DNA of 64,000 nucleotides from Apiotrichum sp. Y4204 (taxonomy: Eukaryota > Basidiomycota > Tremellomycetes > Trichosporonales > Trichosporonaceae): NCBI GenBank assembly GCA_025531455.1, contig JAMYHL010000014.1, forward strand, positions 558,001 through 622,000, read 5' to 3'. The first letter of the stretch is position 1, and each line of letters opens with the position of its first letter. The notes below the pieces were generated by a model. The model had not been told where the DNA came from, did not search any database, and saw only the letters and a program-made list of their open reading frames with translations. This document shows positions 35,999 through 49,600 of the stretch, piece after piece. The translations under genes were made by a program, and so were the position numbers.

Positions 35999-38900
35999 TC
36001 AAGACATCCGGAAATCGCTGCTCGAAAGGTTTGAGTCAGGTTCCATTCGGTGAATTGCCAGAAATATCGTCGACGTTGGCCAAGTCTCAACTTTCTAGAT
36101 GTCGGTATGTGCGTTCTGGACTTGGTATCGGGCCCAGTTTTCTCTGCAGACGCCGTGGTGCCACAAGGTACATCTGGTGCCATTGCTCTTCGCCCATGGC
36201 GCTCCGCTTTCACGACCTCACGACGCGGTGCGGGATGGCGACACATTACCGCACTAGCCGAGCGAGGTTTGAGTCGAGATTGCGCGATTGCGCGATTGAT
36301 TGCGGCGCACATGGGACCCCGTTGCGACTCGGCATCCATGAGCTAGACACTGTTTCTAATTTAGGTACTGCACATTCAGTGTCACTTCACAGAAGGCAAA
36401 CGTGTGACTGAGGCAGAAAGATAAGAGCCCGAGACAGGCGGCGCCACAGCCGGTGTCTGCCGGATGCCGGACCGCCTTTCGGCGACTTGCCTCTTGGCGT
36501 CAGGGGGCAACCCGGCTGCACACTGAACCAGGCGCGCAGGCGCAATTGAGTGGTCGGCGTGGGAAGGGGACCGGGTGACATTGTGGCATTGCGACAATGG
36601 CATTGTCTGTTCCCGGTTCCATTCCAGATATACCATTTCTCTTTGCTTGGCCGTTTCAGTGAATTCATTGCCGCAGACAAAAGGCACATAATCATATCAT
36701 ATCGACAGTCTGTTAACGAGCTAGCGAGATGGCGCCTGACTCTCCATCTGAATACCCCAATGGCAACACGTATCAGCCACAGCTCGTCGGCAGTGCAGTC
36801 GTAAATCGCGCATTCTTTTGTAGATGCCAGCGATAGAAAGCGGTCCAGCTGTTCGCGCTTGTGGCGCGCTCTTGGCAGTCCAGATGCACCACTGTCCCAC
36901 TGACCTCCTGATCCATGCGCGCAATACCACCCAGAACTTATGAAACTGAACGCGCCGAGTACTACTTGACCACGCGTGTGCGGACGCGTACCGGCATTCA
37001 CGGCGTTGGCTGACATACTGGCCCGCGTTGGTCCACGGTCAGGCCTGATCCCGTTGTATGCACCGTGTTCGCCCTGCTTACTGACACCCCCAGGTTTTAG
37101 GGTCTACAGGAAGTGAGACGCCTCAAGCCCGGCCAGGAGCTGGCATCGCAACGCTTCCAGCTGTCTAGGGACGCGCGAGAAATACAGGATCCATAGGATC
37201 AGTAGGTGCGGTCTGTGCATGCGTCCCGGCCCGCGAACGTCCGCCACAGCGCCCCGAGGGGGTGCAAAGGGCAAAGAACATTCCATAATTCTCCCCACCC
37301 TGTCTTCCGTCCACTCGAGACATGTCCTTGTCTATCCTTTATCCTTCGCGCATCCATTCGCCCCTCGTGCGAGCAATTACGGATTCCGAGAAGGGGGGCG
37401 GCGCTGACCCTGCTGGCGGCAGCCATCATCCAGCACCCTCGGAGATGTCCATTCGCATCGGTGTCCGAAAGGCTCCCAGGGATGGTGATGGAATTAGATC
37501 AAGGAATCGCAAACCGCCAAGCTAGCACTCAACAATCGGTACCGAGGTGTCCCTGCGCCCTCCCCACGAGATTTTCGTCCGCGTCGCCCTCGCCTCGCCT
37601 CGTGCTTCGCCCCCCTCGCCACGCCGACGCCAAGACGTCATAGGCTCGCATCTCACCGGGCCCCGCACGCCACTGCGCCACCCGCGATTTTGTGGCCGGT
37701 TCGATTTCACCACGATCACTTTCTCTTCAGCGATGGATACTCCGACACTGCCCTTATCTAGAATTCAGAATCGAGAAATGGCTCATTTACAGCCCAGGAT
37801 ACGCTGTGGTATGCAGGGGCCGGAAAGGATGGAAGGTTTTCTCGAGCGGTTGATGGCGGCCACCTCGGTCTCACTTCGAATGAAGCCACCCGGCTTGGTG
37901 ATCTATACTCAGTGCCACCAGAAGCCGTGTGCAGAACAATGAGTCGAGCATAAGCGAGTAACTGCGCAGGTGGAGTTTCGGTGGGCAGGTAGCAACCTTG
38001 GACCTCGGTTCTGTCCATACGGACCGCTCTAGGCTCGGCTCGCGCGATCACGGCATACACCCGAGGCACCGGCGTCGTCGACGGTGACTTCGGCGCGGCA
38101 GGGCCGCGCAGTGCGAGCGGTGCCAAGCATGTATGTGCCACGCACTTTGAGGATAGGGCGGGGGTGGGGTTTGCGCCTGCGCAGAATCTCGCACTACGGG
38201 AGGATATCGGGATGGGTGGGGGAGCAAGCTCGCCCCAACACCATCGGAAAGGAATCTGTTTCGTCGTCGTCGGACTCGCTCGCACGGATGCGTGCGATGG
38301 GGCTGGTATCGGCCATCGCATCGGAGCACGGATGGGCGCGAAGCTATTCCAGAATCAAAGATTCCCAGTTGCCCACGCGGTCGAGCCACGGACAAGCTGG
38401 TAGTCAAGGGTTGGCATATCCAGGATGATGATCAAATGTGTCCTGTAGCTGAATGGTGATGCTGGAGCTTACACGGCTGTGTGCGTCGATCATCCGAGAC
38501 GTCGCTCCCTGTTGCGGAAGCCACAGGTTCGAAACTCAGGCTGTGTCAAGTCAGGTATGCGAGCCGCTCGCCAAGGTCAGGTTATCAGTTCAGGTTTGCG
38601 GGCCAGTATTCACAGCCCACCCAGCATAGTGAAGGACTCCCGCTGAACAGGGCATTACCGTCGGTGTGGATTGGGTGTGGAGTGGGTAGTTGTGAAGTAT
38701 GTAATGGCCAGCGCCACGCGGTTTGCACACTGCGAGGGCCCCGATGTCGCAAGGCGCCAGGTCCGATTCAGCTGCGCACGCACTTCCGCGCACCTGCAGG
38801 ACGCGACTGGTGGAAACCTTATGCTGGCTGGCCGCTGAATGCAGCATGCGTGCGCCAGCCGGAAGGCGCCGGGAGACATCAATGGGTCAATGGGAGTTTG

Positions 38901-39890
38901 GCCGCGAAATTCTGGCATTCAGCAAACCCTGTGCAGCAAAATTTACTCTCAAAACTACAGCGTACGACCCTTCCATACAGCTCACGACACGCGAGGTGCA
39001 TGGATGTCCCACGCCACGCTGCCGATAAGGTTGGGACTAGTGGCGCTCACCGTCACTGACTGGCCTCAATCGCCATCGGCGACATTCCCATGGGTGAGGT
39101 CTCAAGTCGGATGCGTGGGGACTTTTAGGTTACAGGTGCGGGGTTGGTTTCTTCCACCCCGTTTCGAGTAGAGGTCTGGAGCTGGCCATTGCCAAGAGAG
39201 ACTCGATGGAGGACAATGGTGCACCACTCAGCACTCAAGCTCAGAGTGAAGAAGCTGTTGCGCGCACTGCAGCGTCTTGCATCTCCAACAGAGAGGTTCT
39301 CGATAACGTGTATCTGAAGACTTTGCGAGTATTGGTATTCTCGAACCGCCACGAGAGCATCTAGATTGATTCATCCGCTCGGGCCTCGTTCTGACAACCC
39401 CCATTCTCCTAGGGCGATGCTATCCAGTATGAGGCAGAACACAGTTGGGCATCAGTCCGCATCTCAAAGCCCTACAGTTGGACGAGCGTGGCGCGGTCTA
39501 ATGCCTTCTACCCTGTGTTCGGTGATCTACGTTCTGCAGTGGGGATTCTCGACCCCGCGTGGGGGAAAACGGCCCCTAGCTCATTCTGCCGGCATCGAAA
39601 CGATATCTCACTCCTGTGGTGTCCGTGATAGGGTGATAGTCTGCGGCGTGGACATGGTGTAAGATGTGCGCATTGTTATGTGGCCGCAATCAGGATACAC
39701 GTCGTGCTCCCAGGATGGCGCTATCGCACTCCATTGACATCAGGACGCCGCGTTGAGGGACCGCTGGTCGATGGTCAAAGTTGCCGACAAAAGAAACGCC
39801 GTGCGGTGCGGGGAGGTGCCATTAACCTTGGCCTTTGACAAGGTTCCGTTACCTTAGTCAAAGTTGGCAGGGTGCTCACACTGGATAGTT

Positions 39891-39916
39891 AGTTACCCAC
39901 AGTTACCCACAGTTAC
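39891..39916 (+). repeat. (AGTTACCCAC)2.6 10-bp repeat
   Basis: Two exact AGTTACCCAC units followed by agttac, and preceded by agtt. Confidence 0.9.
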
Positions 39917-42900
39917 AAGGAAAAAGCAAGCATCACAGTGATGGCATTGGTAGGAGCACCCTCGGAGCTATTACTCTTCCCTTACTGCACTCCGCGCACT
40001 CTGCGCACTACATTCCAGTGCACACTTTCCTCCTGTAGTACTTGTGATTCAGGAGTACTCGGTAGTGCGATAGTCCCCGCGACAATTGACCCGAGGCAAC
40101 TGAGTTCTAAGTGGCACCCGGCTGCACTCTTTACCTGAAGCAAATTCAAGGACCTCCATTGCGATAACCTGACAATACGTGACATCCACTGCTTGTACCG
40201 CGCTTCTATTAGAGAGTATGTACATAGGTAGTGCGTCGTCTATGTCACCCTCAGTACGAGTAAAATGGCGGCACCGCATAGTGTGGCTTTCGTCAAGCCC
40301 TGCATTGCGCAGTTTACTGTAAGTTCACCATTTGACTCCATCAATGCAGTCACAGAACACACATGTATCACATCCTCTCGAGAGAGAGGTACCAGCAGCC
40401 ATAGTGGGCTCGGTGCTCGGTCCGAATGCACATAGATCGCCGAAAATCCATCAACCGAGAGAAAATCGTCCCTTCATCCCGTTCCTTGTCGATACCTGCC
40501 TCTTTCGATGTGTCGTGACGTAACTATCTCCTCTTCTGTCTGCACCATGGTTAAGGTATATCTGTGTGGCGGCGAGAAGGAGATGCGTGAGAAAAGTCTT
40601 GATCACACGATTGCAACGGTGGGTGTGTTTGGGTCTTTGGATGTTGGGGTGTGTAGTCGTGTGGTCTGTCGCGTTTCGGTGAGATTATGGCGACACAAAG
40701 AGCAAGGCTGACAGCGCTGGGGGCCTTCACCGCCGTGCCAATCCTTAGCGGGCACACTTTTACGGCCACTAGAGTGTAGTGCGTCGCGGCTGATCACTAT
40801 AGTGTGTGGACTACGGCCCGGAATACTCGTGTCTGGAACTGGGGTAGCTGCCAGTGTAGCTGATAAGTAGCGAGAGCCTCGATCCTGGTGATATCCGGCT
40901 ACATACGCACGCAGGGCGTTCAGCACGCGTTTAGTTGCAGTAGACAAAAGCGCTGATTCAGTGTATCCAGTCTAGATGGCTGTTCTGCTGGTGAATGGGC
41001 ATCCCACACCAGTGTGATACAACTATTTCCAGCATGCCGCGTAGATATCACGGAGACTAACGGCCAACAAGCCTTCAGCGCGTCCGCAATGGCGTCAAAC
41101 GTGCGTTCTAGCATGCAATCAGTTCTCTGCGCGTCTAGCGGGGAATTGGGACGGACCGAGCGCGCTAGCCCATTAGACTCTCTTATGGTTTTGGGTCCAG
41201 CCAGTACGCGACGGCTGCCGCCCCCCAAGCAATGTTACTACCCATTCATATTACTCCTCGCAGTTAGCAGGCGCCGCGGAATCCGGGGCGCTGCCTGCTG
41301 GCTGTCAGGACGCGATAGGAATGCCGATCGGTGGGAATGGCATCCACCGAAGCGGCTACTTGGTGCATCATGGACAGCACAGATCTATATCTGTCGACCG
41401 AGGCGATGTAATCAGATTCGAATAAAGATTCAGCGCGAGCGATACCAAGCGCGCGAAACGGCTGGCCGCGAGTGGCGGAGCTGTGTATGAAGTTGCGTCG
41501 CGATGATAGGGAGGCGCGCTAGTCTCGCGGTGGATGCATGCGGTGAATTGGTGGCCAGCATGGAGTGCTCGGCAACCGACTCGGCAAGGTGGGGGCGGAG
41601 AACAGCGCAGTGCAGTGATTATATATGGCAGGCAGCTCATGCATGCCGCTCACCGCTTACCTCTCTGCTGCTCTCAGGGCCTCACCGGCCAAGCAAAAAT
41701 CGAGTACGGTTTTTTCTCGTCATCCATATCAGGGACAGAAAACTGAAAATGAGCGACATACCTCCCCTGCCGATCGACAGAAGCCACAAGCGCAAGATAG
41801 GAGAGCGAGTCCCATACAACGACTGCCGATAAGAACCCCACTTCCATATGCAGCCCGAAACACCCTGTCAGATCAGACATTTCATCTTTCATTGTTGCGC
41901 TTTTGGACTGGCAGCGTAAGAGTACCGAACATCGCTAGTGACCCGCATCCATGCTAGGCAGTGAAGCTCCCCCGCTGCTGGACCTTCCTGACTCCTGCAT
42001 TATGACCTTCTGGGCCCAAGTTTGCTAATGCCCAGGGTCATAAATTAAGCATAACTCTGCTTTCAGAAACCTAGAATCGGGGATTCCCGGTATTTTTTGA
42101 ACAATGGAGAATATTTCCTCCCTCTCTCCTCCCCGTTCTCCGCTTCTGCCCGTATCGGGTTAGCGTGCCTTGCGGAGGCATCCGGGCCGGTGTGCCGAGG
42201 CCCAAACTGATCGGCATGCACGCCGACCACTGAAAAGCCAGTTGCTCGATGGTGTATATATGCACGCTTGCGACTTTGGAACGCTTCCGGATTCCGGATC
42301 GACGTGCAGTCTGGCTGTGCGATGCGGTGATCTAGCTCGTGGAGAGTTGAAAGGAGATACTACAGCACTGCGCACCCTGTGACAGATACTGATGCCAGAC
42401 AAGAGGATCAGCACTGCCTGCCCACGTACATGCATCGTAACGAAACAGTGCACAGTGTTGGCTCAAGCCGAGCTCCCCATGCATGTCCCCGATACCGAAT
42501 AATGCAGCCTGAATAACAGGGATGAAGCAATGGCCGGGGAGATCGAATTTCATCTGATATCTGATGCACCCCCTTGTCTCCGCTTCCTTCTGCCGTCTTC
42601 GTCCCACTTCACATCTCCCGGTGTGCACCCCCCTTTGGACAAGTACGGCACTGTGCGCCCATCGACGTCGCGTATGTCGCAGCATGTCGCCGCCAAGGCA
42701 GTTCCAAGGGGCCTGTGTAAACCATACGGCATGATGCGAGTGGCTGAAATCGTCTTCACCACTACCTCAGTGCCCGGACACGCCCTTGCCGACATGCGGT
42801 TGGACGACCTGTCACGTTGCTCCGATAGTGCCCGGCAGGGTCATGAGTGGGCCGCGCTCGCCCCCAAGATGCGAGACGGCGCCGGGGTGCTCATCTTTGT

Positions 42901-43962
42901 GCCTTGACTGCTCGGAGATGAACATGGCGTCCGCTTTGGGGTCCACGGATGTAAAGGACCTGCCGATACGAGTGCGCAACGATGGGTTTCACTTTATCCC
43001 GTCCTTTTGGCGCCTCTGTTCGTGTCATTTCCCATGTCTGGGCGTCTTTCTATTTCCCTGGATACTGTAACCCATCCATCTTTCAATGTGGCTCTAACAC
43101 AGTCGCGGGGAGGCATGTCTCCGTCGCGAGACGAGATCTGTTGGACACTCACACCTCCCCATCCGTCGTCCATCAGCAGTCCCATGGGTTCCATCAGAGT
43201 CCCGGGTCTCCGGACCGGTACGCCGGCGCCCTGGCGGCCCCAGCTTCATGGCGCCAGCTTATGACTAATGAGAGCACCAATATGCGGCGGTGCCTACTGA
43301 CGGGCCGTGTGCAGGGATCGTCGGCAACGAGGCTGCTACAGTGTAGGGCCGTCGCTTTGCGATCCTATCTCCCATCCTTCCCACCCCACTCTAGCCGGAG
43401 GGCCGGTGCGATCGGAACGTCGCCGCGGGCCGCTAACCTGACGCAGGACCTTGCTGATGGCTGGTCCGAGCGGCCCAGCGCGAATGAGACCGCCTGCACA
43501 GATGTATACCGGGATCAGCTTACAGCTCCAGCATGCTAATATCCGCTCTGACCCTCGCTCGAGCGCAGTCGATGACATCCAAGACCTGAGTTGGTGACCC
43601 CAATCCATCCAGGGAGGCAGTTGACACATGAGGCGTTCTCGACCCAAGTGATCGAGAACAAGTTACTGGCGTTGGGATCGAAGATGGGCTGGCTCGACGC
43701 AAGGTGCTGCACAGGGACCCCAATCCTCGCTATCGCGACTGGTGATGGGGACGGTTGAAAGTATGGAATGCAAGGGTGAGAGAATGTGCGTCCATTATTT
43801 GCGACCCCGGCAGGAGATCAGGAGATGCGACTAACCGACTCCACCGCAGATCTTGCAATCAGTCAATCTGGGGATCCGGTGACAGTGCCGAGCCGTCCGC
43901 AGGGGCGCAGGAGATGCTTGAGGGATCAGTGGTTGCGAGTTTCTAGTCACGAGCTGCTCCAA

Positions 43963-43986
43963 GGATCACAGGATCACAGGATCACA
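43963..43986 (+). repeat. (GGATCACA)3 8-bp array, copy B
   Basis: Three exact GGATCACA units, followed by ccagatc. Same unit as at 34483-34506, about 9.5 kb away. Confidence 0.9.
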
Positions 43987-46600
43987 CCAGATCGAGCTCG
44001 TGTGATCTGGTCTAGTAGCTCTAACGATCCAATGATCAGAGGGAGAGTGGACGACTGAGCAGCCTCCAGCTTCTTGAGCCCGTTGTGCAAAATGGGACAT
44101 TGATACTGCCAGTGGGACGGCTGTGTCTCAGTCTGGCCTTTGAATAAGGCTACCCGTCGCTCCTAGAACAGAAGCGAAATCCTTCCTCGCCGTCTTAAGC
44201 CGACGTTGCGGGGCAGACTGAGCCCTATTGTTCCCATGTCCCCACTACCCAACGCGTGTCTGACACAGCTCATCCGACGCGACGGCCAAGGACTCACCCC
44301 CATACTCCAAAGTCACCGGGACTGAAGAACGGGCATGGGCCTCCCCAACTTGCAACCCGTAACATGAAGCCAGGGAATGAGGACATGAGCACGAGCCAGC
44401 CTCGGGCTTCGGTGGAGACCAAGCGAGAGTCACGCTCTACTGGTGGTCGATTGAGGGGAGGGTGATTTGTTGTTTCTGCCCTTTGAATGCATCATACCAC
44501 AGCGTTTGTGCAATCTAGCAGCCGAATAGAATCACCAGGCGCCGCGGTGCGCGTGACTGGCCATCTCAATAACAGCCCATCAAATCCATCATACTCCATC
44601 GATACGTTAATCCGCCCCGAGGCCAGTCAGAAAAGCGCTATCCGCTGGGAGCCGAATACTGTCGAAAGGGTGCGTAGACCGTGGCATATCGGGTGGCGAG
44701 CGTTACAAGTTTCAGAGCATATGACCACTGGCCTCTTTGCACACTGTAGCAGAACGCGGCGGCGCCACGGCACACAGTGTGCGTTGCATGAGTTGTTGGC
44801 TTGGCTTGGAGTGAAAGACAGACAAATTGACACACCAACACTCCACGCAGCTACGTGAGGTACGCGACGCTCCTGCCACCTGGGTTTCGAGGCCGCGAGG
44901 CCATCCTGTGATATGTGATGTCACTTGGTACTCGAGCACAGGCCAGCCGCTGGCCACCGAGGAGCCACCGTCTTGTGTGTCAAGGTATACGGTATCTGCA
45001 GGGGGAAAAAGGCCACAGCCTCAAGTGAGTAATCGGCGCCAACGCCGCAACAAATGTTGAGACAGCCTGAAATATGGATGAATGAATATCGGTGAATGAA
45101 TGTTCAGAAATGGAACGGAGCTCGGCGTGTCCGATACAAATCACAGCGTGCGAAGCCATCTCTTCGGCCAGTGCGACGGCGCTACAAATGTGAAGACCTC
45201 CTGGATCTTATTTCGCATCGTGCAAAGTTGCAAGCCGAAGGCCGGAGAAGAGGGGTGCGATAAAGTAAACTGAACATTGAGCACACAGTGCACCCCATAC
45301 ATCGCCCATATGGCTTCAGAAGCTGGGCCAGAGGGATCGTCCTCGAGGTCCGAGCGCACGGAATGTTTCGCAACGGGCGGGGCTCCGTCGATCCCTCTAG
45401 AAGCGCTAATCTCTCACAAATTGCAGAGCATGCAGAGGTTTCTAAATCTGCGGGGACGGTCATTCCTCACATTCAAAAGACGCGCTGCTCACCAGCTCGA
45501 GGGACCGTTGGCGCCGGCGGTGTGTGGTATGGGCAAGCCTCGCAAGAAGAATCGTCGTCAGTGGCCTCTTTCGAAAAGAGTGCAGGTAAGACAATAAAGC
45601 CACGGTCCGGCTGTCCGAGCTCGGGAGTCGCGAGCTGATTGCCTGTAAGAAGAAGCAAAGACACCCCTTGCTGCATTGCTACCTTTTGCGATCCGTACTC
45701 AACGGACGACCCCGGTTCCAGCGAAATTGTGCATTCCGCAGACGCCTCCCTCCCACGACGACGTCGTCCAGCCCTGTGACGCCTCGATGGTCAATGGTCA
45801 ATGGTCGGTCAGTGGTCAGCAATCGGTCCGGCAAGTCAGATCGCCTGTGTCTGCGCCTGCGCCTCAGAGTTGCTAGTCGCAAATTGTTCAGCTCTCGATG
45901 CCAATGTCGATTGTGTGCGCCGTGACAGCCATATCACAGAGCCGCTCGCCGCTGGCCAGCTATACTTGATCGCTCGCTGCGCAGCTTGCTGTCACCATTC
46001 CACTCCTGTCTGGCCAGTGCCCATCCCGGGGACATTCTGTGTCAAGAGCGTGACCTAGAGAGACACTGGTCACTTCTACTGATGCACTTTGACTGATGGC
46101 GAAAAGGACCTTTGATACAGTTCATCTGTGGCTCCCCACAGATGCACCCAGCGGCGGCGCAAAAGGTCTAATCTCATCGATGAGCAATTGAGGACGTCCC
46201 TGGGCAATCCACCCTGCCGCAAAGACCACCGGCAACGCGGTCCTGGCTTCTGTATCGCTGCTCCCATGCTTCCAAAACTCCCAACAGCCTCCGACAAGCT
46301 GTCTGGGTAGCAACCATCTGCAGAAATCGACTAGTAGCTCCTTGTGCTCGCTGCGATGGGCGGCTGGCGCTGAGCCCTGCTGCCGCGGACGTGCCCCGTG
46401 CACACGGAGTGCTTCACCTCGAGCTGCGAGATAACCCTGTCACAATGTCACTGTAATCGGCTCTGCCACGATGCTGGCGGCGTCGAAGCCACCACACTGT
46501 CCATGCGTCCACAGCCTCCAGTGCTCGCAAAAGGCAAGTGACCGGTCGTCCTGGCGCACGACCTCGTCAGTATCGACGCCAGCGCAGACAGTTTCAGTAG

Positions 46601-49600
46601 CCGCGCAAGTCAGTACCCTACTGTTGCAAAGTCAGGCCAAGCCCATCTAGCTTTCAAGCTTTCGCGCAGTGTCCCGCTCGACGCCTTACTCAACGACACC
46701 CACAAGGACCCTTGGGCACCCACCTCGCTTTGGCACTTTGGCCCACAACAACCCTCCCTTTGACAACCATCTCGCACACCCCGTCCTCTCATCGCTGTTG
46801 TCCCTGCTCCCCCTGAGTCGGCCGAAGCGGGCCACAATGCGCCATCGTTCACACCCTTGAACTCACAAAGAGAGCGTATCGAGCGAGAACGGAGTCCGAA
46901 CGCCAACATTCCACCACATTGCACCACAGTGCCATTCCCGCCGGTCCACGGCGGACTTGAACCATCCGCGCTTCCCAGACGGAACGCGTTGCCGCTGCCT
47001 TGGCATCCAGAGCGGCGAGTTAGCTGCAGAAACACACCAGTGAGCTGCAGAAGACCACCTCCAACGCGCGTACATATAGGCGTCCACCGCCCCGACAGGT
47101 AACGGTTTCCCCAGCACCATCAGTGCCATCAGCAAGCCCACACTCGCATCAACACATCCCATCTCGGTACCTTATCAGGGCCGTCTTGACGTCCTCCCAC
47201 GCATTGACATACGACACGCTCGACACGCACGTCTACGACACGCACGACAGAGAGCTTGAGCACGTCCACACGTCCAACGCCCCACACCCCGCCAACGTCC
47301 AACCCCACAAGCAAGGCGATCTGCGGCGTCACTTCCCCGCGTCCGCGCCGCCTCTGCACGTCTGCACGTCTGCTGGCTCCAAAGCCACACACGGCCACCG
47401 TTGCGTTGTCGCGCTGTCCTCCCTCACGGACCCCCACGCGCTCCCAACGACAACAACTCTGCACGCCCTTCCCCTCCTCAACGACCATAACGTTCTCTAC
47501 CCGACGACCCGCGACGGCCTCCCCCTACGTCTGGCTGCGTAGAGCATCTCATCGCGCTTTCTTGTTGCTGGGTATGTCAACATGTGTCTCCCTTCTCCCT
47601 CTTCTTTCTGGCTTTCCTCCTTCCCAATCTCTTTTCGTCTTTCGTGTTTTCGGTACCATCCCGTCCTCTTCTTCGGCCCATCCATCTGTCCGTCTGTACT
47701 GTTGGATAGGTACCCGTGGCTCGCCGGCAAGGCAGCCAGCACCGTTCTTGCGTTCTTGAAACCTAGTCTTGAAACCAAGCCCACCACCACGAGGTTATCA
47801 CACCTTTCTGCTTGCTCAGCTTCGAGCTTCCAACTCCGTTTCATCTTCCTCTCACCTTGGACCCAAGTTCGTTCTTGTGTTTCTTGTGGCCTCTGTGGTC
47901 TGTGGGCTCCATTGGCGCGGTACCGCGCGGTGGCATCCCCAGCCACCACCTCGCCCATATGACACGATCTGTGGATTGCACTGGCTCGCACCGGCTCGTC
48001 CATCGCGTCTGCGACGTTCCGGCGGGTCGCAATCGGTTGCTTGGCAGTGACGCCGCTGCAGCGCTACAAGGAGTGGCGCTCGACATTCATTGAATCATTC
48101 CCGCCGATCTTTGGCCTTGCTCGCTCATCCTTGTCACCCCAGAGCTTTTTCTAGCCTTGGCCATCCTTCGCATCCTTCCCTTGACAACCTCGCAGCTCGC
48201 GACACCGTCATTCACATCCACTTACCTCGTTTCTTCTTCTCTGTCCATTCTGGACACTTATCTTCCCCGCCCGCACTCTATTCCTCGATCCCCCTTCCTC
48301 TCTCATTCCTCCATTAGCTTACCGCCCGCCACAGCTGTAGTCTTCAGCCCCACTTCGCCTCTTGCTACCTTTCGCTTCGTTCACCTCGCGTTCACAAATC
48401 ACCTTCCTCCATTGCGCTATCTGTTCAGTATCTTGTTATCGCGGGCGCGCGACAAGGTGAAACCTCCTAAGCAGTTAGCTGTGAGTCTGGTATCACAATT
48501 CAACTCCAGTGAGGTCTCAGTTCGGGTGGTGGGGCCCTCCAGTTTCTTTGCGGTGTGGTCAGTTGAGAGACACTCATTCTTTGGCTCACCACGCCAATGG
48601 GTGCTCGTCGGCCGTGGAGCCGGTTAGTCCAGGAATGAAGGCTGTATCCTGAGTGGTGCGTCGCCTTGAGGATGCCTTCACACTGGCGGATCGACTTGAA
48701 GCTAATCAGCCTACGTTTGCTCAGGAGCCGGTTGGCTTAGGCTGGCCTGGCTGGCGGCGTATCCCACACCGATGAGTGCTACTGAGTTGGCTGCATGGAA
48801 GCATGGAGGCCGCCCAGATCGCGGGAGTGAGGCGTGTGCGGGTATCGCATAGACGACCAACCTGACTTCTTGGCCTGGGTCATGCAACGTAACTTGTGCC
48901 CCTCTGCCGTCTAGGCTGTGTGCGCGGGTTGTCTCCGCTGCAGACCGTGAGATGTTCTGCCGTCATGCCACCCGCATACAGGTCGCCTGAGCTAACCATC
49001 AGCTTTCCTGGTCGTACACTGGGTGATTTTCCCAGCCGGCGTGCAGTAGCTGCTGTAGCGCGGTTGCTGCAGGTCTGTCACGGGTCTCGTTGAAATCTCG
49101 GTTTTCTCTGTACCAAAGCCGGTCGAAATCCGGCCTGCAAGATTTTACAAGCGATACAAGTGCAGATTTCGGAATTTTCAAAGTGTTACACCTCTGTGAG
49201 TATTCAGGAACAAGTTTCAAGGTCCGAGACAAGTTTGAGGGATTCTCATCTTGCACTTTGTGCTCTGAAGAAAGAGTGACAAGCGATGGAGTGAGAGCGT
49301 GAATGGGTGCCGTAAGCCATAGAGTGGGTTTTCTCTGTCTGAATTCTCAGAAAACTCAAAACTCTGGCAGACTGAAAAGTGAAAATTCAGCGAGAAAACT
49401 GGCAAGGCTGGGACCCCATGCCAGACTTCGTGCTTGAGTGACTGAGAGTTGAGCTTGCGTACATGCTTGCTTGTTGACTAGTTTTCTGGTTGCCTAAAAA
49501 ATCGTGGCACCCTGAAGGCAGGGCAAGTGCAAGGCTCACCCGATGAACGACCAGATGGCGTGTGCCAGGCTGTCGCCCCGTCGGGCCGTTTCGTCGCGTG

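Larger units (their letters stand above)
26269..46600. other. 20-kb gene desert
   Basis: No protein family, transposase, reverse transcriptase, long terminal repeat or tRNA could be recognised on either strand. Open frames of 100-260 codons exist (for example 26,471-27,256 +, 33,775-34,461 -, 35,713-36,339 -) but have no domain features, overlap each other and do not connect through introns of the kind used by the real genes. The dominant structure is short local direct duplications, with the clearest arrays listed separately. A spliced gene with many small exons or a noncoding RNA gene cannot be excluded. Confidence 0.5.

Noticed and set aside
38441..38550. tRNA-like element: A-box-like TAGCTGAATGG and B-box-like GGTTCGAAACTC on the plus strand
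   Set aside because: The two boxes are about 70 nt apart, but neither an acceptor stem nor a T stem can be paired, and the anticodon stem has mismatches. At most a decayed tRNA or chance Pol III boxes.
42530..42907. 125-codon plus-strand frame (MAGEIEFHLI...)
   Set aside because: Short, single frame with no recognisable family and no splice continuation; expected by chance in this base composition.
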